Of a DNA stretch of 64,000 nt, positions 44,594-53,051 are shown piece by piece (positions within the stretch are counted from its first letter, which is position 1; the number at the start of each line of letters is the position of its first letter). The stretch is from the NCBI GenBank assembly GCA_016282915.1, contig JAEELW010000084.1, positions 34,659-98,658 on the forward strand, read 5' to 3'. The position numbers were made by a program, and so were the translations under genes. The notes below the pieces were generated by a model. It did not search any database. It saw only the letters and a list, made by a program, of their open reading frames with translations, and was not told where the DNA came from. The stretch comes from Lachnospiraceae bacterium (GTDB taxonomy: Bacteria > Bacillota > Clostridia > Lachnospirales > Lachnospiraceae).

Positions 44594-46237
44594 ATGAAAA
44601 AAAGTGTTTTTTTATTGTCTTTTCTGCTCTTTTTCCTGCTCTCGCTGCCGGTGCATGCGACGCAGGAAGAGCTGGACCGGGAAGCTGAGGAAAGAAAATC
44701 CCAGCCTGTCCAGAGCAACGAGATCGAAGGCTGGCCCCAGGGCCCGGCTCTCGGTGCGGAGGGCGCTGCCCTGATGGATGCGGACAGCGGGACCTTTCTC
44801 TATGCCAAGAATATCGACGAGGAACTGTTTCCCGCATCCACGACCAAGCTTATGTGCTGTCTGCTTGCCGTGGAAAACTGTTCCCTGAATGAAGAGATCA
44901 CGGTATATCAGTCTGCCATCAATGCCAATGAACCCGACGGTTCCCATATGGGGCTCCGTGCCGGTGAAAAATTCACACTGGAAGAGCTTTTATACGGCAT
45001 CCTCATCAATTCGGCCAATGAGGCATGCAATGTGGTCGCGGAACATATCGCCGGCTCCATGGATGCCTACGTGGAAATGATGAATCAAAGGGCCATGGAG
45101 CTGGGCTGTACGCATACGCATTTTGTCACGACCAACGGTCTGCACAGCGAGGACCATTATACCAGTGCCCACGATCTGGCGCTCATCGCACGGGCTTTTT
45201 TCTCCCATGAGATCCTGTGTACCATAGCGCGTACGCCGCGTTACGTGATCGAAGAAAACGACAGTCATATGGAACACAGTCTCCGGTCCAAGAACAAGCT
45301 CTATCCGGGGCAGGAATATGCGTATGAGGATCTGCTGGGCTCCAAGACCGGTTTTACCAGTAAATCCCGGCAGGCGCTGGTATCCTGTGCGCAGAAAGGC
45401 GAGATGCGCCTGATCTGCGTGATCCTGAAGGAGGAAACGCCCGCCCAGTATACGGATACCCTTGCTCTTTTTGAGTACGGTTTCTCTCATTTTTCAAAGG
45501 GAGGAGCGGAAGAGCTGGAGGACCGCTTCGCGATCCGTGATCCCGAATTCTTCGGAAGCGAATCCCTATTCGGAAGCACAGGTTCGCTGATGGAGATCGA
45601 CCGCGGCAGCCATATCCTTTTGCCGGAAGGGATCACGGCGGGGATGCTGGATACGAACATCTCTTATGAAGCCCTGCCCAAGGACACGGTGGCGCGTATC
45701 GATTACAGCTATCACGGCGTTACCCTCGGAAGTACGGCCGTGCGTCTGAACAGTAAGGTGATCAGCCAGGATCTGTCGTCCATCAATGTTCTTGCCACGA
45801 TGACGGACGGAAAAACCTACATCAATATCTATCATGTGCTGACCGTTCTTCTTCTGTCCGGTCTCGGCTTTGTCCTGCTCACACTGCTGTGGCGTCTGTT
45901 CCGGCTTGCGACCTCCCGTGTCGGAAAGATGAACAGTATACGGAAGCACCGGGGAGAGATGATCAAATCGCGATCCACTCTCAGAAAGAGTTTTCAAAGA
46001 CATACCACATCACCGGTAAAGCGTCCTTCCGCAAGGAAAGACGAAGCGTTCTCGCCCCAGAGCGAACGAAGCCGGCGCTCCGTACAGCGTAACCGTGCGG
46101 AACAGCTTGAGGCACGCCGGCGCACCCACCGGCAGATCGTAAACTCGCAAAGGCAGGAACAGGAAACGAAGCGTGCCGCATTGAAAAGAAAACCGGTGAA
46201 ACCCCACAGATCCCGGGAGATCTTCCGGGACAGATAA
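44594..46237 (+). CDS. dacF: D-alanyl-D-alanine carboxypeptidase (DacF-like PBP)
   Basis: A 547-residue low-molecular-weight penicillin-binding protein. A signal peptide (1-22, LPVHA) precedes the S11 peptidase domain with Ser82-x-x-Lys85 (STTK), Ser140-Ala-Asn142 and Lys251-Thr-Gly253. It trims the terminal D-Ala of peptidoglycan pentapeptides outside the membrane. A membrane helix near 412-436 follows, then an unusual basic tail of about 110 residues rich in Arg, Lys, Ser and Gln that would be cytoplasmic. Most DacF proteins end soon after an amphipathic anchor. The stop is 5 bp from the end of the convergent gene. Confidence 0.92.
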   Translation: MKKSVFLLSFLLFFLLSLPVHATQEELDREAEERKSQPVQSNEIEGWPQGPALGAEGAALMDADSGTFLYAKNIDEELFPASTTKLMCCLLAVENCSLNEEITVYQSAINANEPDGSHMGLRAGEKFTLEELLYGILINSANEACNVVAEHIAGSMDAYVEMMNQRAMELGCTHTHFVTTNGLHSEDHYTSAHDLALIARAFFSHEILCTIARTPRYVIEENDSHMEHSLRSKNKLYPGQEYAYEDLLGSKTGFTSKSRQALVSCAQKGEMRLICVILKEETPAQYTDTLALFEYGFSHFSKGGAEELEDRFAIRDPEFFGSESLFGSTGSLMEIDRGSHILLPEGITAGMLDTNISYEALPKDTVARIDYSYHGVTLGSTAVRLNSKVISQDLSSINVLATMTDGKTYINIYHVLTVLLLSGLGFVLLTLLWRLFRLATSRVGKMNSIRKHRGEMIKSRSTLRKSFQRHTTSPVKRPSARKDEAFSPQSERSRRSVQRNRAEQLEARRRTHRQIVNSQRQEQETKRAALKRKPVKPHRSREIFRDR

Positions 46238-46242
46238 AAAGA

Positions 46243-47316
46243 TCAGGAGTATTTACTGCAGAAGTTTTCGATCAGATGACGGCTGCGCTTAAAGCAGTCC
46301 AGCATCTTTTCCGAGAATACGCCCGCATCACCGCCCACGACCATGCTGTAGGCTTTGTCGGGATCAAAAGCGTCTCGGTATGGACGGTCGCTGATCAGTG
46401 AATCATATACATCCGCAAGCGATACGATCTGCGCTTCCACAGGGATCGCATCTCCGGCCAGATGATCCGGATAGCCGCTGCCGTCAAATTTCTCATGATG
46501 ATGCCGGCAGATATTATAGCTGATCTGCACATATTCTTTATTCTGCAGCTCCTGGATCTGTTCGAGGATCTCGCAGCCGCGGGTCGTATGGCTTTTTACC
46601 ACTTCAAATTCATCGGTTGTGAGCTTGCCCGGTTTCAGAAGGATCGAATCCGGGATCGTGATCATGCCGATATCATGCAGCGCAGAAGCACTTTCGATCA
46701 CATCCACCGTCTCCGGAGCCAGATGATAATCCCTTCCGTAAAGGCTTACGGCAGCTTCCGCAAGGATACGTGAAATGCCCTTGATCTTTTTGATATGGGC
46801 ATTGCTTTCCAGATTACGGAATTCCACGATACTGCTCATGACTTCCATAAGACGGTCATTCGTGGCTTTGAGTTCTTTGTTCTTTTCCTTGATCTGTGTG
46901 GTCTGCTGGCTGATGATGCTGCGCAGTTCGGCGCTCTTATGATAGAGCGCGATGGTATTTTTTACGCGCCCCACAACGATCTCCGGGGTGAAGGGCTTGA
47001 GGATAAAATCGCTGGCGCCGTTATCATAGCATTCTTTGACCAGTTCGGAATCCAGCTGGGTGGTCATCATCACGATGGGAATGTGCTGGGTCACGCCCTT
47101 GACCTTCAATACCTTTAAGAGCGCACGTCCGTCCACTACCGGCATATGCACATCCAGAAGAAGGACCGCCACATCCTGGTGGTTCTGCATCAGGAATTCC
47201 ATGGCCTGCCGTCCGTTGGAAGTAACGGCTACGGTATAATCATCCTGAAACAGGCTCTTCAGAAAGTCCCTGTTTTCCTCATCGTCATCAGCGATCAGTA
47301 TGGTGCTTCTTGCCAT
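46243..47316 (-). CDS. Response regulator with HD-GYP domain
   Basis: A 357-residue RpfG-type protein. The receiver (1-125) has TILIADDDEENRDF, phospho-acceptor Asp55 in VLLLDVHMP, and the KPF switch lysine. A short helical linker joins it to an HD-GYP domain with ALHDIGMITIP and HHHEKFDGSGYPDHL, which should hydrolyse cyclic di-GMP. It is the last gene of a three-gene minus-strand operon with FapA and a YcxB-like gene (27 and 33 bp gaps). Cognate kinase not evident here. Confidence 0.9.
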   Translation of the reverse strand: MARSTILIADDDEENRDFLKSLFQDDYTVAVTSNGRQAMEFLMQNHQDVAVLLLDVHMPVVDGRALLKVLKVKGVTQHIPIVMMTTQLDSELVKECYDNGASDFILKPFTPEIVVGRVKNTIALYHKSAELRSIISQQTTQIKEKNKELKATNDRLMEVMSSIVEFRNLESNAHIKKIKGISRILAEAAVSLYGRDYHLAPETVDVIESASALHDIGMITIPDSILLKPGKLTTDEFEVVKSHTTRGCEILEQIQELQNKEYVQISYNICRHHHEKFDGSGYPDHLAGDAIPVEAQIVSLADVYDSLISDRPYRDAFDPDKAYSMVVGGDAGVFSEKMLDCFKRSRHLIENFCSKYS

Positions 47317-47343
47317 GATCCTGCCCTCACATTCGTATACTCT

Positions 47344-49356
47344 TTATACTAAGATATCTCCGCCGGAGGAGCCTCCCGAATCCGCAAGGCGGTCATAGGA
47401 GATCTCACGGCCTTTGCTGAAGAAGCGGGCTTTTACGATATCCTGCTTCAGTACACGGCTCACGCCGTTGATGACAAGCTTGGTATTTTCATAAGCAATG
47501 GTAGCGACGCTCACGAAGATCCTGGAGGCGTTGTTCAGCTCGACATCCTCTTCCTCTTCCATCTGGTTTAACGCGGCCATTTCCTTTTTCTGCTGTTCCA
47601 GCACATCCTGAAACTTAAGGTAGATCGGATTGGTACGTCCGTTGAGCGCGCCTACCTTGCGGAGTACGGTATTCATGCCTTCCCGTACCTTCTCCATTTC
47701 GGCGGCAAGTTCCTTACGTCTCCGGTAAAGCTCAGAAGTGCGCTCGCTCCTTTCGGAGGAATTACCTGCCTCCAGGGTGGTCTTGATCTGGAATTTATTT
47801 CCGACGGTGCCTGTTTCGATGCCGTTCTTTGCGCAGACACGTCCGCCGCAGATCATGGAACGCCGTCCTTTGGTGGTCACCTTATCTCCGCTGAAGACAG
47901 TACTGTTCAGGATATAATCCGCCTCGATGCTGCCGCCGGCGATGACATTGGCGTTTTCCAGGAAAGCCGAAACGATATTGCCGGCCGCCTCGATCTCGCC
48001 TTTATTGTCGGCGTTGACGCCCTTGCGCAGGATGATGTCCTTTCCGGACTTCAGTATGGCGCTTTCCACAAAGCCGTCCACGATGATGTCGCCGCCGGCC
48101 TGGATCACGGCGCTTTCCAGTACGTTGGCGCGGATATAGATATTGCCGTCAAATTTGATATTGTTTCCGTAACCGATATCTTCCTTGAACTCCAGCTGCT
48201 CTACGATATTGAGGATGCCGTTGTTCAGGCTGACATAGCCTTCCTTTTTAGAAACATAGGTAACGCCGTCGTCCAGGATGCGGATCTTTTCGAGGGAAAG
48301 CCTGGGAAGGTTGCGTCCGGTAGCGGTCAGCAGCTCCATGCCCTTGACGGTCTTTCCGGGCTTGCCGTGGGTGGCAGGATGATACAATGCGACCTTCTGC
48401 CCGGGCTGTATATAGCAGAACTGTTTCTGCGCCATGTAGTCCACGTTTCCGTCTTCGTCCACATGGGGGCCCATCTCATCGAGATCATCTACAAAATATT
48501 CATAAAAACCGTCTTCACCGGTAACGGGATATTCGCCCTTTGCTACGAGGATGGCTTCGCCTACCGGCAGTTTTCCGGGCTCACCCAGTTCCTGAAGGAG
48601 CAGTCCGTTTTCGATCCCGTAGATCCTGAGCAGTACCTCAAGGTTTTTCCGGCTGAATTTTTCGGGAAGCGGTTTTTTCAGCTGGATATAGGCGCTCATC
48701 AGCTTATCCATCGTATAGATGATGGCTTCGGTATCGGGATCGCGGACCTGAAAATCCATGTTGTCGGCGTTTCTGGCGTATTTTGCCTTTAAAAGCTCCT
48801 GACGCCTGCGCTGCATATCGGGAAGGGAATAGATCAGGCGGGCATAGCCGCTCACATCCAGTCCTTCCATCAGTCCCAGACGGATCTCACGCATCTGGCT
48901 GTCTTTGAAGTATTTGCTGCAGAACCAGGATACATCCAGCCCCTGTTCCAGTCCGATGCGGATCTCCCGCATCTGACGGAAGGTCAGCTCGGCACTGTCA
49001 TAAAAGGAAACGTCCAGACCGCGCTGTAAGCCTTTTTCGATCTCGTCCAGCTGCGGGTAACCGTAGACGCTTTTATCGTATTCCTCCATGGAGTGTGTCG
49101 GAGCAGGCTTCACTTCGGGCGCAGCTGTCCCAGCAGAATCCAGAAGGATGGCTTCCTCGGTACCGAGGCTGTTCATCAGCTTCTGGTAAGCTTCTTCACT
49201 GCTGGCAAGGCTGTTTTCGTTTGTGCTTACGGCAGCCAGGCTTTCAACATCAACGGTCTCGCCGCTGTCCTGCTTGTTCTGGACCATATCCAGAAGATCC
49301 AAGAGGTCATCGCCGCCAAAGAGTCCGTCCAGGCTTTCTTCTTCCAGTTCTGCCAT
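47344..49356 (-). CDS. FapA/DUF342-family polymerising protein
   Basis: A 670-residue protein of the FapA (DUF342) family. An acidic N-terminal region and three similar helical repeats (KGLQRGLDVSFYDSAELTFRQMREIRIGLEQGLDVSWF and the like, residues about 95-190) precede the beta-helix core (about 330-530). That core has VDGFVESAILKSGKDIILRKGVNADNKGEIEAAGNI-type strands, and a coiled coil follows. FapA proteins are thought to form polar or cytoskeletal scaffolds related to bactofilins. Its operon with an HD-GYP regulator suggests a link to cyclic di-GMP signalling. Confidence 0.85.
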   Translation of the reverse strand: MAELEEESLDGLFGGDDLLDLLDMVQNKQDSGETVDVESLAAVSTNENSLASSEEAYQKLMNSLGTEEAILLDSAGTAAPEVKPAPTHSMEEYDKSVYGYPQLDEIEKGLQRGLDVSFYDSAELTFRQMREIRIGLEQGLDVSWFCSKYFKDSQMREIRLGLMEGLDVSGYARLIYSLPDMQRRRQELLKAKYARNADNMDFQVRDPDTEAIIYTMDKLMSAYIQLKKPLPEKFSRKNLEVLLRIYGIENGLLLQELGEPGKLPVGEAILVAKGEYPVTGEDGFYEYFVDDLDEMGPHVDEDGNVDYMAQKQFCYIQPGQKVALYHPATHGKPGKTVKGMELLTATGRNLPRLSLEKIRILDDGVTYVSKKEGYVSLNNGILNIVEQLEFKEDIGYGNNIKFDGNIYIRANVLESAVIQAGGDIIVDGFVESAILKSGKDIILRKGVNADNKGEIEAAGNIVSAFLENANVIAGGSIEADYILNSTVFSGDKVTTKGRRSMICGGRVCAKNGIETGTVGNKFQIKTTLEAGNSSERSERTSELYRRRKELAAEMEKVREGMNTVLRKVGALNGRTNPIYLKFQDVLEQQKKEMAALNQMEEEEDVELNNASRIFVSVATIAYENTKLVINGVSRVLKQDIVKARFFSKGREISYDRLADSGGSSGGDILV

Positions 49357-49389
49357 GCTTCCCCCAATGCTTCTGCAGAATGTGTGGGT

Positions 49390-49821
49390 TTATTGTTCCG
49401 AAATATCCTTAAAAAGTTCTTTTCCCGTTCTTTTATTGAGATAGGCTTTGAACTCCTCCAGCGGTGGATGTCCCGTGAAGCCGCCCTTCCAGAGGAGCTG
49501 TACGTGTGTGGCCATCCCTTCTTCCCTTAAGTAGAGCAGAAGGAGTTCATCGGTCTCTTCCGCCTCCGTGATCGTGCCGTACTTAAAGTAAAAAGAAGTG
49601 GTATTTACACGGACATGGATACGGTCGCTGTCGAAGCTGACGATATTGACAACGGCTTTGCCATGCTCGTCCTGAAGCTGCCGGTAATGCAGCCATTCCC
49701 GCAAACGGTAGCCAAGGAAGAAGATCCTGCGGAAACGGAGTTTTTTATACCGGCTCCGATAATACTCCTTATGCAGCTTCCGGGTCAGTATGAAACGGTT
49801 TTCATAGATCTGCTTGGCCAT
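49390..49821 (-). CDS. Small YcxB-like protein
   Basis: A 143-residue basic protein. The second half (NTTSFYFKYGTITEAEETDELLLLYLREEG...FKAYLNKRTG) resembles the C-terminal domain of YcxB-like proteins, which is usually preceded by membrane helices; none is present here. The first half is basic and helical. No ribosome site precedes its ATG, which lies 17 bases after a TATAAT on the minus strand. First gene of the operon with FapA. Function unknown. Confidence 0.65.
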   Translation of the reverse strand: MAKQIYENRFILTRKLHKEYYRSRYKKLRFRRIFFLGYRLREWLHYRQLQDEHGKAVVNIVSFDSDRIHVRVNTTSFYFKYGTITEAEETDELLLLYLREEGMATHVQLLWKGGFTGHPPLEEFKAYLNKRTGKELFKDISEQ

Positions 49822-49900
49822 GAATTATAGTACCACATATTATAACACAGCTTGGTTAACATTACCATTATTATTTTTACGGCGGGAAAGCTCTGCTTTC

Positions 49901-49929
49901 TTGCATTTTGTCATTCTTTAAGGTATATT
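49901..49929 (+). promoter_or_regulatory. mutS2 promoter close to the start codon
   Basis: TTGCAT (49901-49906) and TATATT (49924-49929) are 17 bp apart. The predicted transcription start (about 49936) is only a few bases before the ATG at 49939. Confidence 0.6.
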
Positions 49930-49938
49930 CTATCATAT

Positions 49939-52326
49939 ATGAATACGAAAGCGCTACATATTCTTGAATTCGATAAGATCTGTGAGATCCTCTCGCAGTA
50001 CTGCGGCAGTGAACCCGCAAAAAAGATGTGCGGAAGCCTTCGTCCTTCCGGGGACGCCGGCTGGATCGAAACAGCGCAGAAACAGACGCAGGATGCTTTT
50101 TCACGTATACTGAAAAGCGACCGGCTTTCTTTCGGTACCAATTTCGATGTACGTCCCATGCTGAAGGAAGCCACGATCGGACGGCCTCTGGGGATGGGCG
50201 AATTTCTGAAGCTTGCCCGTCTGCTGCAGCTTGTGGCGGATCTGTCGGAATACGGAAAGCAGACTGCAGTTGAAGAAGGGGACAGCCTGACGGAATTCTT
50301 TGACAGGCTGGAGCCTCTGGAACTGCTGCGCAAAGAGATCGAACGCTGCATCCTCTCCGAGGAAGAAATGAGCAATGATGCCTCTCCGGAGCTGAAGCGC
50401 ATACGCAGTTCCTATGCCGTGATCGGCGGTCGTATCCACCGGCAGCTGAATACGATGGTGAACCAGAGTCTGCGTACTTATCTGCAGGACGCCGTGATCA
50501 CCCAGCGTGACGGCCGCTATTGCATCCCTGTCCGTGCCGAATACAAGTCCCAGGTTCCGGGTATCGTTCACGACCGCTCCGACCGGGGATCCACCTTCTT
50601 TATCGAGCCGGCGGCCATCGTGGAGCTGAACAACCAGCTGAACGAGCTGCATCAGGCCGAGGACGAGGAGGTCCGCCGCATCCTGGCGGCGCTGACGCAG
50701 AAGGTCGGAACGGAAGCTGAGATCATAGGGGAAGACCAGCATACGATAACAAGGCTGGATTTCATCTTCGGAAAGGCAAAATATGCACTGGCCCTGAATG
50801 CCACGCGCCCGGTCTATAACACGGAGAAAAAAGTAAAGCTCCGCGGCGCCCGCCATCCGCTCATCGAAAAGAGCCGTGTGGTCCCCATAGATGTGAGCCT
50901 CGGGGATGCTTTTGACCAGCTGATCATCACCGGCCCCAATACCGGCGGCAAGACCGTGAGCTTAAAGACCGTAGGACTGCTCTGCCTCATGGGGCAGGCA
51001 GGACTGCATATACCGGCGAAGGACCGTTCGGAGCTCTCGCTTTTTGACGAAGTATTTGCCGATATCGGTGACGAGCAGAGCATCGAACAGAGCCTGTCCA
51101 CCTTTTCCTCGCATATGCAGAGCATCGTCCATATCCTGAAAAAAGCCGGACCCGACAGTCTGGTGCTTTTTGACGAGCTGGGAGCGGGTACCGACCCCAC
51201 CGAGGGCGCCGCTCTGGCCATGGCCATACTGGAGCGCCTGCACGGACGGGGAATACGCAGTATGGCAACGACGCATTACAGCGAGCTCAAGCTTTATGCC
51301 CTTTCCACCCCGGGGGTGGAAAACGCCTGCTGTGAGTTTGACGTGGAGAGCTTAAGTCCGACTTACCGCCTTCTGATCGGCGTTCCGGGAAAGAGCAATG
51401 CTTTTGCGATCTCGCGCCGTCTGGGACTGCCCGAGGAGATCATAGAGGAGGCCGGAAAGCATATCAGCAGCGAAGACGAACGTTTTGAGGATGTGATCGG
51501 CGATCTGGAGGCGAGGCGGCTCCTTCTGGAACAGCAGCAGGATGCGCTGGAAGAGGAAAAGCGCGCGCTGGAAAAACGCGTAAGGGAATTCTCGGAGAAA
51601 GAGGAAAAATTCAATATCCAGAAGGATAAGATCTTAAGCAGCGCAAGGGAAGAAGCGAGGGATCTGCTGCAGGAAGCAAAGGATGTGGCGGATGAAACGA
51701 TACGCGCCTTTCATAAACAGGGGAAGGACATGCGTATCGATACGATGGAGAAAAAGCGGAGCAATGTACGGGAATGGCTTTCCAAACAGGACGAAGCTAT
51801 CTATCGTGATACGCTGAAGAGAAAGAGCAGCGACAATAAGAGTGAGGCGGGAGCGGCGTTAAAGCCCTCCGAAGCCGTGCCCGGAACGGCGGTGCATATC
51901 CTTTCCATGGATGTGGACGGGACCATACTGAGCGCACCGGATAAAGACGGTATCGTGCAGGTGCAGGCCGGGATCATCCGCAGCCGCGTGCCTCTTGACG
52001 AGCTGGTCAAGACCGATGCCGCACCGCAGGAGAAGCAGCTGAAGAAAACGGCCCGCCCGCTGGATCTGTCCAGGGCGGCCAACGTGAGTGCGGAGATCAA
52101 TGTGATCGGCTGTACCGTGGATGAGGCGATCTCGCGCATTGACAAATATCTGGATGATGCATACCTGAGCCATGCGGAAAAGGTGCGCATCGTACACGGC
52201 AAGGGAACGGGTGCGCTCCGCAAGGGGATCCATGATTACCTGCGTTTCAATCATGTCGTAAAACACTATGAACTGGCGTCCCACGGAGAAGGGGATGCCG
52301 GCGTGACGATCGTTTCCTTCAAATGA
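49939..52326 (+). CDS. mutS2: MutS2 family ribosome-rescue/anti-recombination protein
   Basis: A 795-residue MutS2. The clamp and core domains lead to the ATPase with Walker A GPNTGGKT (about residue 332), LFDEVFADIGDEQSIEQSLSTFSSH and VLFDELGAGTDPTEGAALA. A long coiled coil (about 520-630), a KOW-like stretch, and a C-terminal Smr endonuclease domain (EINVIGCTVDEAI...VRIVHGKGTGALRKGI) follow. It acts on collided ribosomes in Bacillus and on branched DNA in other bacteria. I chose ATG 49939, giving MNTKALHILEFDKI; longer in-frame starts add a hydrophobic stretch not seen in the family. Confidence 0.94.
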   Translation: MNTKALHILEFDKICEILSQYCGSEPAKKMCGSLRPSGDAGWIETAQKQTQDAFSRILKSDRLSFGTNFDVRPMLKEATIGRPLGMGEFLKLARLLQLVADLSEYGKQTAVEEGDSLTEFFDRLEPLELLRKEIERCILSEEEMSNDASPELKRIRSSYAVIGGRIHRQLNTMVNQSLRTYLQDAVITQRDGRYCIPVRAEYKSQVPGIVHDRSDRGSTFFIEPAAIVELNNQLNELHQAEDEEVRRILAALTQKVGTEAEIIGEDQHTITRLDFIFGKAKYALALNATRPVYNTEKKVKLRGARHPLIEKSRVVPIDVSLGDAFDQLIITGPNTGGKTVSLKTVGLLCLMGQAGLHIPAKDRSELSLFDEVFADIGDEQSIEQSLSTFSSHMQSIVHILKKAGPDSLVLFDELGAGTDPTEGAALAMAILERLHGRGIRSMATTHYSELKLYALSTPGVENACCEFDVESLSPTYRLLIGVPGKSNAFAISRRLGLPEEIIEEAGKHISSEDERFEDVIGDLEARRLLLEQQQDALEEEKRALEKRVREFSEKEEKFNIQKDKILSSAREEARDLLQEAKDVADETIRAFHKQGKDMRIDTMEKKRSNVREWLSKQDEAIYRDTLKRKSSDNKSEAGAALKPSEAVPGTAVHILSMDVDGTILSAPDKDGIVQVQAGIIRSRVPLDELVKTDAAPQEKQLKKTARPLDLSRAANVSAEINVIGCTVDEAISRIDKYLDDAYLSHAEKVRIVHGKGTGALRKGIHDYLRFNHVVKHYELASHGEGDAGVTIVSFK

Positions 52327-52343
52327 CCAAAGGAGCATAAAAG

Positions 52344-53051
52344 ATGGCGGAAAAACAAAAGATACTGATCGTGGATGACGACCGTAACATCGCGGATCTG
52401 ATCAGTCTGTACCTGACCAAGGAGTGTTTTGAGACCCGGATCGAAGGCGATGGCGAGGCGGCCCTGGCGGCGATCTCGGACTGGGAACCGGATCTGATCC
52501 TTCTGGATCTGATGCTTCCGGGGATCGACGGCTACCAGGTGTGCCGTGAAGTGCGTTCCAATTCCATGGTACCGATCATCATGCTTTCGGCCAAGGGAGA
52601 GGTCTTTGACAAGGTCCTCGGGCTGGAGCTGGGCGCCGATGATTATATGGAAAAACCCTTCGATTCCAAGGAGCTGGTCGCCCGTGTCAAAGCGGTACTG
52701 CGCCGCAGCCGCAGCAGTGCGGCGCCTGTGGCCGAAGAAACGACGGAAGCAAACGAAGAGCTGCGTTTCCCGGATCTGGTCATCAACCGCAGGAATTATA
52801 GCGTGATCTGTATGGGTCAGCGTCTGGACATGCCGCCGAAGGAACTGGAGCTGCTCTATTATCTGGCCAGTTCGCCCAACCGTGTATACAGCAGGGAGCA
52901 GCTGCTGGATCAGATCTGGGGCTACGATTACATGGGTGATACCCGTACCGTGGATGTTCATATCAAGCGTATCCGTGAAAAGATCGGCGATCATAAGGAC
53001 TGGAAGATCACGACTGTCTGGGGGCGGGGCTACCGTTTTGAAGTGAATTGA
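52344..53051 (+). CDS. OmpR-family response regulator
   Basis: A 235-residue regulator. The receiver has Asp11-Asp12, phospho-acceptor Asp55 (LLDLMLPGIDGY), and the KPF motif near 105-107. The winged-helix domain has MPPKELELLYYLASSPNRVYSREQLLDQIWGYDYMGDTRTVDVHIKRIREKIG. Resembles VanR/WalR-type envelope regulators. It sits 17 bp after mutS2, with an AAAGGAG site. Its TGA overlaps the TTG start of the kinase gene, giving coupled translation. Confidence 0.92.
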   Translation: MAEKQKILIVDDDRNIADLISLYLTKECFETRIEGDGEAALAAISDWEPDLILLDLMLPGIDGYQVCREVRSNSMVPIIMLSAKGEVFDKVLGLELGADDYMEKPFDSKELVARVKAVLRRSRSSAAPVAEETTEANEELRFPDLVINRRNYSVICMGQRLDMPPKELELLYYLASSPNRVYSREQLLDQIWGYDYMGDTRTVDVHIKRIREKIGDHKDWKITTVWGRGYRFEVN

